Of a stretch of DNA of 64,000 nt, positions 34,360 through 45,300 are shown piece by piece (position 1 is the stretch's first letter; every line of letters starts with the position of its first letter). The stretch is from Oikopleura dioica (Eukaryota > Chordata > Appendicularia > Copelata > Oikopleuridae). The translations under genes and the position numbers were made by a program. The notes under the pieces were generated by a model. The model was given only the letters and a program-made list of their open reading frames with translations, was not told the origin of the DNA and searched no databases. The stretch is from NCBI GenBank assembly GCA_907165135.1, contig OU015568.1, forward strand, positions 7,634,501 through 7,698,500. Reading direction: 5' to 3'.

Positions 34360-34631
34360 CTTTAATTCTAATTGACTAATGAAAACAACGACGATATAAC
34401 CATTTTTCTAGAGAAATTCTTTGGAATATGGGTTTCGGCATCGATTTCACCAGAATTTCTCTCTTAGCAAATTTACACGTGATTGATGACGTCACAAGTA
34501 TAATTTGGCATGCATTCGGACTTTTACTAACGGAGGTTTTGATACTCACGTGACAGTTTCCTCACAATTGTACGAAGAAAATGTTCGATCTTCTTTTGGT
34601 CTTATCAATTTGATCTTTTCATTATCTCAAT

Positions 34632-36220
34632 CAGGGCTGGTAAATTAGCGCACTATTTTCTCTCGAAGAAAAAAAAAAATTAGCGCACTAATTTTTTTTA
34701 GAGACATTTTCGCGTCTTTCGCGCCTTTAGTGCACTAAAATGACACTAATTTTTCCTCTTGGGGAAATTAGTGACTTTTCGAGAGCTGATCAGCACTAAA
34801 GACGCGAAAAAAGAGGCTCTTTTTCATCATCCAATTGGCTCTTCCCGGATGATAGTTTCATGGAAGACGATTTTCATCAGGGAAGAATTTCTTCAAACTG
34901 AAACTGCTAGATATATAAAAATCAATGCATCGTAAATATGACACAATTTAATTTAAAAAAAATTACTTATTTAGTAACAAATAAGTTGAAAAGAATAAAA
35001 GTCAACTTTTGTTGGAAATTCTTTTTGTCGAGTTAAATGATGTGCTAAGATAAGCTTTGCTAGGGAGGTCCTCTCCCTAATTTTTTTATCGCTGGGCCAT
35101 CCGCAGCTGGATCTTCCTGCTTTTCTTCATTTTTTGCTTTTCTTCTTCTTATCGTTGTCCGACAACTTCTCATCGTTGTCCTCAACAGTCTCTGAAGCTA
35201 AAGCAGCCTTGACTGATACGTTCTACTTTCGTGGTCTTAAGAGCTCTTCTCAGTATCTTTATATAATTCTTTATTCATAGAATCATATATATTTGATAGC
35301 CCAGTTCCTTTATTTTTTAATTTAAGGGGCTTGACAAAGGCTTGGAACATTGAGTTGATCAATCTCAGTTCTGTCTCTAACCTTATTATGGTTTTTATCA
35401 GAAATTTTAAGAATAATGTTTTTACATTTGCTGATTTCTGAACCCGCGGGGCCTGTGGGCGCGAGGGTAACGGGCGCCCTTAACCCCCCGGGGGCCCACG
35501 GGCGCGGAAATCTGCGGGGCCCCCGCCCGGACCCGCGCGAAATTTTTGAGTTTGCCCCCGCGCCCGCCCGCACCCGCGGGAAATTTCGGAATTGGCCCCA
35601 GCGCCCGCCCGCACCCGCGGAAAATTTTGAAATCCGTCCCCGCGCCCGCGGAAAATGTTGCGGGTTTATTAGTCGAACAACGACAAGATTGACAAGAAAG
35701 GGAAAAAGCAGGAAGAACAAGCTGCGGATTGCCCTTCAATAAAAAAAATTAGGGAGAAGACCTCCCTAAGAAAGCTTATCTTAGGCTAAAAGTCTAAGCT
35801 TATCATTCAAATCCAGCACAAAAAGAGTTGCAAAAAAAAATTGTATTTTTCCTATATAATATATTCCCTATATTTGTTACTTTAAATTTATAAAGAAAAT
35901 TAACAAATGAATTGACAAAGTCTTTTTTGACCTTATATTAAAATTCACGCCCTCAATTACCCAATCCACTTTATTGAAACCAAACTTTTTGAAATTCTAA
36001 TATTAGCGAAGTTTGAAATTCTCAAACTTACGTATTCTTTAGAATTAAAGAGCCCGCGCTCATTGGCGGGCCAATCAGCAGCCTTTTATTTCGACACTTT
36101 TCGAGACACACGCGAAAGAGACGCGAAAGTCACTAAAGTCTCGACAAAATAAATTCGCGCACTAATTTTAGTGCACTAAAAATTTTCGACAGATTTTAGG
36201 ACGCGAATTTACCAGCCCTG
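34632..36220. mobile_element. 1.59-kb hAT-like foldback element, duplication ATCTCAAT, with an internal GC-rich block
   Basis: Termini CAGGGCTGGTAAATT and inverse; exact 8-bp duplications ATCTCAAT at 34624-34631 and 36221-36228. Subterminal TTAGCGCACTA repeats occur. Inside, a second inverted pair (GCTAAGATAAGCTTTGCTAGGG near 35044 and its inverse near 35760-35788) flanks a region whose core (35440-35665) is extremely GC-rich, made of repeated CCCGCGCCCGC / GCACCCGCGG units separated by AAATTT. No transposase-like ORF, so non-autonomous. Confidence 0.88.
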
Positions 36221-36313
36221 ATCTCAATTCTAGTCCCTCAGAGTAACTATGACAAAGAACACTTTCATTGGAGATATGGTTTCTGAAAATCAGAAGAGGC
36301 CATAAAGGTCAAG

Positions 36314-36616
36314 ATGTTCAAATATCGTCCTTGGGGAGCGAGATCCAAGACGGATCAAGCACCTTCTTTCCCGGACCAAGAATTCCGTCTGATCTTATAC
36401 AAGACAATATTATGGTTTTCTCAGATATTATTTCTAGCTGATAAGATTGTAGCTGTTATCATGGGCGACACTGGAAAAGTCGCCGAAAGTCGTCGAATGT
36501 CGCTGAATGTCGCCAAATATCGTCACTCATTTTCGATGACATTCAGCGACATTCAGCGACATTCGGCGACATTCGGCGACTTTCCCAGTGTCGCCCGTTA
36601 TCATGACCTTAATAAA
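36314..36616 (+). CDS. Possible small hydrophobic protein split by a MITE
   Basis: ATG at 36314 opens a frame (MFKYRPWGARSKTD...) with one hydrophobic segment (LILYKTILWFSQILFLADKIVAVIM). A 134-bp element with duplication GTTATCAT lies at 36463-36596. Without the element and one duplication the frame continues a few codons (TLIKRR) to TGA. There is no GT-AG at the borders, so splicing is not obvious. It may be a chance ORF. Confidence 0.25.
36463..36596. mobile_element. 134-bp AATGTCGC-repeat MITE, duplication GTTATCAT
   Basis: Ends GGGCGACACTGGAAAAGTCGC and inverse; exact 8-bp duplications at 36455-36462 and 36597-36604. The interior is inverted arrays of AATGTCGCTG-type decamers. Same family as 15390-15589. 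Confidence 0.88.
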
Positions 36617-36664
36617 AAGAAGATGATCGAGTAAAAATTCGATGTCTTTATTTACAGTATAAAT

Positions 36665-37082
36665 TTATATGAAAGAGGGAATTGCTTTATTCTTCGATTT
36701 GTACTCTATGACGCGTTGCTCTTCTCGCGATCCTGCTGGCGGTTCTTGCTTGAAAAAGGTGTAGGGAAACTCCATCTCCGTCGCCATGAAGAAAGACTCG
36801 TAGTTTCCCAAATATTCGTTGTTGAGAAAAACTTGAGGGGGTAGAATTGGCGGGGCCTTGTACTCTTCCGGGAGACGTTTGAGAAGCTCTTCTTTTGCCT
36901 TCGGATGTGTGGCCAGGTCGATTTCAAAAAAGGGAATTTTTCGGACGTTGAGGAAATCCTTGATTTTTTGTAAAAAGTTCGTTTTTACTAATTATTTTTT
37001 TTACCTTGACCAGATTTGACTCCTTCCAAATTTTCTTATTCGTTGAATACGAAGAGGTGAAAATGATTATTTTGCCCTCCAT
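36665..37082 (-). CDS. SH3BGRL-like thioredoxin-fold protein
   Basis: Exons 37005-37082 and 36665-36958, phase 0, about 123 residues. It matches the SH3-domain-binding glutamic-acid-rich family: a beta-strand start (KIIIFTSSYSTNKK), ILPPQVFLNNEYLGNYESFF and a C-terminal FFKQEPPAGS. The fold is glutaredoxin-like but there is no CxxC, so it is not expected to be a redox enzyme. The proline-rich loop is the family's protein-binding site. Complete. Confidence 0.8.
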
Positions 37083-37572
37083 TATTGGTTTTTCAACGGG
37101 GTTTAAAATAGCAGCGTACGTTTATTTCTTTCTCTTTTTTTCTTACTAAGCGGCAGGTTTTAGCATCCAAATAAAGCGAGAAAAGTGATAATCTTTCGCC
37201 AGATGATTCCCAAGGGTTTGGAGGCCCTGCAGTTTTAGGCTACTTTTGATCCTTTGATGGGAATACGAAATGACAAGTCACATGATCTCAAATCTTCTGG
37301 AATCACTTGAAAAAGGCCTTAGACAAGCTTATTTTCAGGTGTTCTTATCCTACAGCAAAGCCTGTTTTCTCGTCAAACACTAGCCATTCTAGCACAATAA
37401 AATAGTGAGTTTCTATGCTTTGAAAAATTTACGAAAAGAGGCGTCTAGTGTTATTGAATGATTTCGAACAATAGTTAAGCCACTGGTTAGTTGGCTCAGA
37501 ATATTTTCCCAGTTTTTTTGTTTTCTTAGCGACATTGGAAATTTAATTTTCGGGGAAAAAAAAAGATAAAGC

Positions 37573-40500
37573 ATGAAAAGAAAAACGAAAGAGAAAAACG
37601 CGAAATTATTCGAAAAAATATCGTGTTTTTTAAAGAACAAATTCATAAGTATAGGAAAGAGGGATGAGTCTAATGAAAATCGACGATTTAAAATAACATG
37701 TCATTCTCATCCCCCAAAAGACAACGATGATACCATCTTGGTACCATCGTTCTCATCGAATTCAACACATCTTTGGATTTTGCGCTCAATTCTCTTTGGT
37801 AAAAAGAACATCAAGAATCTCGCCTGATATTTTATTATTTAGCCTACTGGCTACCGATTTGGATTTATAGAATATCAACATTTCATTTGTTAAAAGAAGT
37901 TTACTCGGATTTCTTGACGAATTGGACCGACACGCTCATTTGCTTCTACCTTTTTCTTGTTGTCGTTCTTCATCTTCTTAATCATACTGTTCAATATAAA
38001 ATCAACGCATTTGCCCGTCTAACTGTCCAGATAATCTACGAAATCTGGTAAGTACAGGCAAGAGAGCGTTTTTTCAGAGCTCTTTTTTCAGTTTGACAGC
38101 AAGTCTCCTCGTTGTTGTCGCCTTCTGGACATCAGCAGGAATCAATTCAACGCTAGAAAACGACTATGGAACTCAAACATGGTCGTTTTCTCCTGAAAAT
38201 CCGCCGTTGATGGTTCAAAACTTTCACGGGCACATCATGGTGGCCGTGGGGATCAGGGTTCGGTATTTTGAATTCGTCGAAAAATTCGCCAATACACGCA
38301 GCGAATATGCTCTTTTCTTAAGCGAATGAGCGATTGTTCGCGAATCGCCTATTCGGGCGAATATTCGCTCGAAATTGAGCGTACAGCCCTGGATTGGCTG
38401 AACTCCATGGCCGCGGGTGAGAAAAGGGTGGCGCCCGCGAGCTATAAGGTTATTTAGGCGGTGAAGATAAAATTATAGGCTGCGCAACGTCAAAGCCCGA
38501 CCAATCAGAGCGCGCGGCAAAGCGAATGTTTGAGAAATTCGCTGAATTTCTGAAAAATTCTCCGAGAAAATTCGTTTTAATTCGCTTTGAATATTCGCTC
38601 ATTAGAGAATAACATAGGTCATCCCCTTGTTACCAGGATAAACGTTGGCGAAAATCTGAATTTAGCAGGATAAACCCCAGGCAAACTTGCCCCCATGTTA
38701 GCAGGATAAACTTTGGCAAAAGGGCTCATTGTTAGCAGGGCAAACTTTGGCACTCAATTAACAGGGTAGCGTGAATCATCAGCGCTCGCCCAGGGCGTGA
38801 CGTAACAGTTAGCCCGAGGAGGACTCAACCTGCTGGAAGAAAATGCCAATGAAAAATATCTACATAAAATCTGCTTGAAAATTTCAATATATATTTATAA
38901 ATTCAGTATTTAATACAAGTTAACGATTTTATCATTATTAATTTTAATTTTGATATTTATTCATATTTTTAAATTATTTATTTTTAGGGCTTAGGAGGGT
39001 AGGCACCAGAGTTGCAAATTTGGCTTTATTTCCGCTGAGCTGAGTGAGCTGAGTTGAGCTATTTTTTACTGTATTTTAGTAGTAAAATTGTGTTAAAATC
39101 ATTGAGCTGAGCTGAATGATTATCGACGATAATTTATCGTCTGAGCTGAGCAGATCAGTTCACTTTTGAAAATCACTGAGCAGTCTCAGCTCACTCAACT
39201 CAGCAAATTTGAAACTCTGGTAGGCACATTATACAGTATTAGAAAGCTCAGAAGCTGAGCTTTATTTTGACTATTGATAACGGGGTGATCTCGTCCCTGG
39301 CCCTTTTCGGACTCTAACCATCTTTCAAGAAGAAAAATCTCCAAAGTTGATCCCGAGTGATCCCAGGTAACCCCAACTTGACCTCAGGTCAGCAATGACG
39401 CAGATATTATATCCAATATTAGATATATAAGATATTAGTCCCAATATTCTATAATGATATGGGCTATACATAGCCTATACTTCACCGAAGTGGCTTGATC
39501 TAATGAATGGCCTCGGAATCCTGTAAACAGGAACAGAGACAGGAACAGGGATTTTATTTTTGGCCCATTTGCAAAACAGGAAACAGGACAGGATAAAAAA
39601 CACAGGAACAGGTCCTGTTTTACAGGTTTCACAGGCTTCGCAGGCCTGTAAACTCAAATTTCAGGTTTTATTTTTCCTTGAAGAATCAAAATTAAAAATG
39701 TTTTCTCGTTATAATCATGTCTATAGACAGTTCCAACTAAAAAAAGCTTCTTTATAACATATTTGAACGAACTTCCAAGAAAATTTTACGAAAAATACCT
39801 GATCTTCCCTATTTCTCGCCTGTTTTCCTGCAATTTTTTTACAGGCCTGTTTCACTTTTACAGGGCTGTTCCTGTATACAGGCGTGTTTTCCTGTATTTC
39901 CTGTTAATAGGCCTGTTTACAGGTTTATATTGGTCTCGAAATGCAAGACAGGAAACAGGACAGGGTCCAAAAAACAGGAAACAGGACCTGTTTCAGGTTT
40001 TTAGACAGGTCAGAATTCCGAGGCCAGGCTGGGAGTTTCCGGATCAGATCTAAGGTGGCCAGTTTCAAAATAAAGCTTAGCTACAACTCTGGTGCCTACC
40101 TTCCTAAGCCCTAAAAATTAATTAAAAAAAATTATATATTAAAATTAAAATTAATAACATAAAATTGTTCACTTGTATTTCAAGCAGATTTGCTTCATTC
40201 GCATTTTCTTCCAGCAGGTTGAGTCCTCCTCGGGCTAACAGTTACGTCACGCCCTGGGCGAGCGCTGTTGATTCACGCAACCCTGTTAATTGAGTGCCAA
40301 AGTTTACCCTGCTAACAATGAGCACTTTTGCCAAAGTTTATCCTGCTAACATGGGGGCAAGTTTGCCTGGGGTTTTTCCTGCTAAATTCAGATTTTCGCC
40401 AACGTTTATCCTGGTAACAAGGGGATGACCTATGTTATTCGTAAACGAATAAATAGAAAATTCAAATGAAAAACGAATAATTTCGCGAATTCAAAATACC

Positions 40501-40883
40501 GAACCCTGGTGGGGATGATTTCGGAACTTATCTGGAATCGAATTCCAGTCAATCTCTTTCACGTCGTCTTTTTGTGGACCTTTGGCTCTGCATATGGCCT
40601 CGGTAAACTCGATCATTCACAGCAACTTTGGATATCATTTCTAGCGACATTTATCGCCTTCAAAATCGACCCCAAACGGGACGAGGTCTACCCAATTCTG
40701 AACTGGCAAAACGACGGATTCTTCCTCGATGGCGAGAAATTCCCGTTGTCTTCAAGCTGGATTCTTGTTCTTTTCATTTTTCCGATTTCAGCCGTCTTCC
40801 ACTGTTTCTTTTGGGCGATTACTAAGCTCAAACTTAGAATTATTTCAAAGCGCTCTGTTTCTTCCGACACTGCTTCATTTTAA
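37573..40883 (+). CDS. Rolling-stone-like multi-pass membrane protein, exon interrupted by a 2.26-kb element
   Basis: Exons 37573-37798, 37843-38047, 38092-38253 and 40517-40883. The product has about six membrane segments. Landmarks FLTNWTDTLIC, NFHGHIMV, HVVFLWTFGSAYG and VYPILNW resemble the Drosophila rolling stone family (a myoblast-fusion membrane protein), at moderate similarity. Exon 3 is split by the element 38254-40508. Deleting the element plus one GTGGGGAT copy restores GCC-GTG-GGG-ATG-ATT in frame, so the intact protein existed recently. The element's ends (CAGGG..CCCTG) do not offer GT-AG, so this allele is either null, uses non-canonical splicing, or the element is polymorphic. 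Confidence 0.6.
39007..39219. mobile_element. 213-bp element, duplication GTAGGCAC, GAGCTGAG-rich
   Basis: Ends CAGAGTTGCAAATTTGG and inverse ..CAAATTTGAAACTCTG. Duplications GTAGGCAC at 38999-39006 and 39220-39227 are exact. The interior is repeated GAGCTGAGT units in inverted orientation. It sits in one arm of the layer-3 foldback (38986-40115), so it inserted later. Confidence 0.85.
39511..40023. mobile_element. ACAGG-rich element, innermost layer
   Basis: Ends CCTCGGAATCCTG and CAGAATTCCGAGG. The interior is dense in ACAGGAACAGG/CCTGTTT blocks like those of the element at 9466-10068, so the two are related. Target duplication unclear. Confidence 0.65.
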
Positions 40884-40945
40884 TAAATAGCTATTTGAAA
40901 TTCAAATTTTTAATGATTATATCAAATGCATAATGCATTTAATTT

Positions 40946-41696
40946 AAGGGACCTGGGCGAGCAGCGCGGAGCCGAACTTCAAGGGCTCGCAGCTTATCTT
41001 AGAAGTGAGATTTTTAAGAATTTCTTTTTGCAAATCATATCTACAAACATTCAGCTTTCTATACCTACTTTCAGAATTTCTCTATCATTACCAGTTGATG
41101 AACTAGAGAGAAAAAGAGAAGAGCAACTTCAAAAGGCATCAAGTCCTGCAAACTAAATTTTATCTTCCTGAAACTAGCACCATTGAAAAGCCCGTTTAAT
41201 TCTGCACAGATTCCACCTAATGCGCAAATACGGGACAGTACCTATTGGCGATAGAGGCTAGATAAACAAGATAACTGAGCGCGCGCTCAGCGGGAATCAT
41301 GTCCCGGAAGGCCAAAATGGCTTCATCAGAGCGTCCTACTGCGCCGCGACCAGCTGAGCGCGCTAAGTAACTTTGTTTATTTGGCGTTACTTGGCGATAA
41401 GTACGTATTTAGCTTTGCGCATTAGGTGGAATCTGTGCAGAATTAAACGGGCTTTTCAATGGTGCTAGTTTCAGGAAGATAAAATTTAGTTTGCAGGACT
41501 TGATGCCTTTTGAAGTTGCTCTTCTCTTTTTCTCTCTAGTTCATCAACCGGTAATGATAGAGAAATTTTGAAAGTAGGTATAGAAAGCTGAATGTTTGTA
41601 GATATGATTTGCAAAAAGAAATTCTTAAAAATCTCACTTCTAAGATAAGCTGCGAGCCCGTGAAGTTCGGCTCCGCGCTGCTCGCCCAGGTCCCTT
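40946..41696. repeat. 751-bp foldback with near-identical 285-bp arms
   Basis: Left arm 40946-41230 and right arm 41417-41696 are inverted copies starting AAGGGACCTGGGCGAGCAGC. A central 190-bp spacer holds a second smaller palindrome (GCGCGCTCAG). Flanking AATGCATTTAATTT and AATGCATAAAATTT look like a longer direct repeat. Each arm carries an exon-like frame ending EEQLQKASSPAN with a potential 5' exon and GT-AG pair, so it may have captured a gene fragment. Confidence 0.75.
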
Positions 41697-41925
41697 AATG
41701 CATAAAATTTTTATGGCAAACCAGTTTCCACGAGCCGCTGCGGGCCGTCGAAAGAATGAAAATTGAAAAACTCTGGGGTAACCCAGAGAAACTCCACTCG
41801 AGGCAACTCGAGCGAGTTTTTTATCCGCGGTTATTTTTTTTTCTCGGTTGATTATTCTTTGCGTTTATTTTCTTGCTTCTTGGTTAATGCCGCACCAATG
41901 TACGTTACGTTTGTTTCTTCGGTTA

Positions 41926-41990
41926 GGTAGCGTGATTCGAACTCGTGCGCATCGAGCCGCAGCGCTGGGCGCTAACCAGCGGGCCACCCG
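41926..41990 (-). repeat. tRNA-derived SINE-like fragment
   Basis: Reverse complement shows a box A-like TGGCCCGCTGGTTAGCGC and a box B-like AGTTCGAATC at tRNA spacing, but the stems do not close well, so this is not a functional tRNA. It looks like the head of a tRNA-derived SINE. Confidence 0.45.
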
Positions 41991-42374
41991 GGTGGCTGAT
42001 CGAGGAACTTGTAATCAGGTACAAATAGGTATACATACAGCAAAAAAAACTTCAATTTGAAAGTTACCGTATTCCTTCAACCAGTGGCTTTTCTGTGTAG
42101 ACAATTCCTGACGTTATATCAAAAATAAGGTCATAGAATCAGTCTTAAAGGCGCATAAGCCTCAATAATACAGATATAAACTTACAGTTATAATTTAGAG
42201 ACCATAATTACGGCTTTGAAAATCAACTTCTGATACTAAAAGATGTGGCCAATCAGCGCGCGCGGAGAATCTTCTTTTTTTAATCGAAAACTAGAGAAAT
42301 TCCTGTCGCTTTTTCAATTTTATTCTTTCTGAAAAGTAAAACCTTTGGTCTTCAATAATTCGAATTTAGAAAAG

Positions 42375-45300
42375 ATGTCGAACTCGTTAATTGACTTTTG
42401 CTCTTTGACTTCCCAATTAGAGCATTCTGTGGCCTCTCAAAAGTTCCAGAACTTACCCTCCCTTCTCGAAAACGACACCGATCTCGTTTACTTTCTCAGT
42501 TTTATTCCCCAGTTCCACAAAAATGTCCGCAAAGCCGCTTGGAAGAGCTGTCAAAAGAAGTTCAAATCATCGAATGGCGCTGAAATGATCGAAGAAGCTT
42601 TTAAAAATCAGAAAACAGAAGAACTGCGAAAGGATTTCTTGTATTTTATCAGCTCATACGGGGACCCGAAATGTCTTCTTGGGCTGGAAACCTTTTCCTG
42701 GCTGGTTAAAAGGACTGAAGAAGCGATTCAATCACTCGAAGATCTTCAAGATTTAGCCACATTGACGAAAATACTCAACTCTACGATAAAAGTCCTTTCA
42801 GAGAGTCAAATCGCTTCAGTCTCCACTCTCATCCCTTTCATGAAAAACGCCCTTCAGAAAACTGAATTTCATCTTCACATAGAACTCTGTGCATCCTGCG
42901 CTGTTACCATCGTTAATTTTGGGATTGTGAAACAATTTAGTCCCGACGAGTTTTTCGCCTTTTTGGAATTGGAAAAAGAAGACAATGATGTGGTTTATAA
43001 GTTGTTTATTGTTCGAGCTTTGGTTTCGTGTCTGCCGGAAGAATCGCTGCTCATGGACTTTGAGAGCTGGAGAATTTGCGACTTTTTGATTGCGACGATG
43101 ATTGACATTAGGTGAGCTTTATCAATTGATATGCGATCGATCGATTCAGTACAGTTTTTCAGATATAGTTTCATTTCAAATAATAACGTGATAGGAAAAC
43201 TACATTTCTCTTATTGGTCACGAGGTCATATCTAGTACGGTTTAGAAGTCTACAGATGTAACGGGCCATCCTAAAACAAACAGTTTTTTTGCTTGAGACT
43301 CATTTTAATGTTTTGATTGATTTTTATATTTTCTGCCCTTATACTCGCTTTGGCCATCCATCGGCTGCATATGTCCTCTTTTAGGCCACCTGCTACGGAG
43401 CTATTGCCTCCAATTTCGATTCTTATCAGCTTCCAGGAATGAACCAAACCTCTTACTCTTATCTTTTTAGCTTGAAAACTACCCTTCAACCAACCCAAAT
43501 CTGCTACGCTGTCCGAGGCCTCACCGAGTCTGTCGAATTCTTCCAGCGCAAGAAAATCTCTCTTTCAGAAGAAATTTTCTCCCTTCTCCAAAAAAGCGGG
43601 ATCTTGACGAAGATGAGCGAGCATCCTCTCGACGTCGTCCGTGTCAACTCTTGGAAATTAATCAAAATCGTTGCGCAACATAAACTTTCAACTACAACGG
43701 AAGATTTGATTAGACTTGAGGTTATAACAATCATCAATAATGGTTTCTCGACGAGAAGCGAAACAATCTGGCTAACGAATTTGATGGACCCAGTCATTTT
43801 GGAATCTAATATTTTGCGAATCGCGAAAATCGTCGAAAAAGCACTTGAAAACGGAAAAGAACAGTCGATGGCTCCTCTATCCGGCGCTCTTCTTGGAAAA
43901 TGCTTCGAAGTTTGTCCAGAAACAACTCTCTTTTCAATCATGTGCCGCTTCCCGATCATTTGCGACAAGTACGACCCAAACGCGAGGAGGCTCTTTTTCG
44001 AAGTGATTCTGCCGAAAATGCTGGCGACGAAAAAAGTCGGCGAGGCTTTCCTTTCCCATTGCAAGAACTTCAAATCGCCAGAAACGACTCAATTGATCAT
44101 TTCAATTTTGAAGCTCCAAAAGACCTCTTTCTCCGATGGACTGATTTCGACTGATGATTTGAAACAACTTCTTTTCTCGAAATCCATTGATTCCCGACTC
44201 AACACTCTTGGCTACATAACGACCTCCTGGAAAACAGCGATGCCCTTTTCAACCCTTTCGTTGGATCTCATCAGAACATCTATTTCTTGCAATTTGAATC
44301 TCCAGCGACCTTCGCACCGCCAGCTTTTGAATTCCATCCTTTCTCGAGTCTTTTCTCGTTTCGACGCTAGTTTCGTTTACTCAAAGTCTCAGGAAGATTA
44401 TTTAAAATTCATCGAATTCATCGTCAATCTGTCTTTGAATGAGCTCGTTCCTGGCGCTTCTATGGCTCGTAATAGTCTTATTTTGACTTACTTGAACTAC
44501 GTAATGGATTTACGCAACGATTCTCTACGAAAACACGTGATCAAAGTCATTTCAAAACTGACCGATATTCTTTTTGAACGACTCAAGTCCCTCCTCTTCA
44601 ATTCCTTCCAAGAAGTCGCCAAGAACGCCCAGCAAACGCTCCTCAAACTTTCCAATCTTTGCAAATTTACCCCGTCTTCCCAAGTCAAAAGTATAGAACT
44701 GTTGAGGAAGAGCAAGAGTCTCAGCGATTCCAGCGGTCTCGTCTACTTACTTATCTTTGATCTGGAATCGGAGGCGCGGCGAGAAAAGATTCCGATTGAA
44801 AAGCTCGCCGGAAACTTTGTCCTCGAGATATGTGAGAAGCTAGACGAAGACTTAGGGAACGCTGATCTGGCTTCCTGTGCGACGAGTAAGCCTCACTATG
44901 GACTGCTTGCGGGGCTTGAGGCTCTTCTCCCTTACTTGAAAAACGCCCATTCCTCTATGAAAGAAATTCTCGCCCAAAAGTTGCTAAATATCTGCGCGAA
45001 AGCAAACGATTTCGCCATCCCAGTCGTCAACGCTTCTTCTCCCGAAGGCTTTCTTCCTGAGTCCGACATTTCCAAAGACTTTGAGTCGCTCAAACTCGAT
45101 GGACGAAGAATCGGCTCTGACTCTACTGAACTCGCGCAATTATTGCTCGTCATGTGCTGGAGAATCACGAAGTCAGTTTCGATGCTGATGGGATCGATGT
45201 GCGCGGTACTGAGTGCGCAAATCGAGTGCTATGAGAAATGTGCGGCTTATTTTGTGACGCAGTTAACCAAAGGAAGACACAGGTGAATATTCCTTTCAAT

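Larger units (their letters stand above)
38608..40439. repeat. Nested foldback, layer 2
   Basis: Arms of about 270 bp start AATAACATAGGTCATCCCC and end with the inverse. They contain several GTTAGCAGGATAAAC-type repeats plus a GACGTAAC stretch. Target duplication not identified. Confidence 0.75.
38254..40508. mobile_element. 2.26-kb hAT-like element in a coding exon, containing nested elements
   Basis: Termini CAGGGTTCGGTATTTTGAAT and inverse; exact duplications GTGGGGAT at 38246-38253 and 40509-40516. Left interior is rich in GAATATTCGC motifs. Nested inside: an inverted pair 38608-40439, another 38986-40115, a 213-bp element at 39007-39219, and 39511-40023. No long ORF with transposase features. 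Confidence 0.9.

Noticed and set aside
35322..35742. Long proline/arginine/glycine-rich open frames on both strands.
   Set aside because: They arise from the GC-rich tandem block inside a transposon; both strands are open, as expected for such repeats.
41926..41990. A second tRNA gene on the minus strand.
   Set aside because: Box A and box B are present but the acceptor and anticodon stems do not pair; better read as a SINE head.
43385..43470. An extra THADA exon followed by a GG-AG intron.
   Set aside because: A single canonical intron 43112-43470 joins the flanking exons in phase and gives the expected spacing to the CYAVRGL motif, so no unusual intron is needed.
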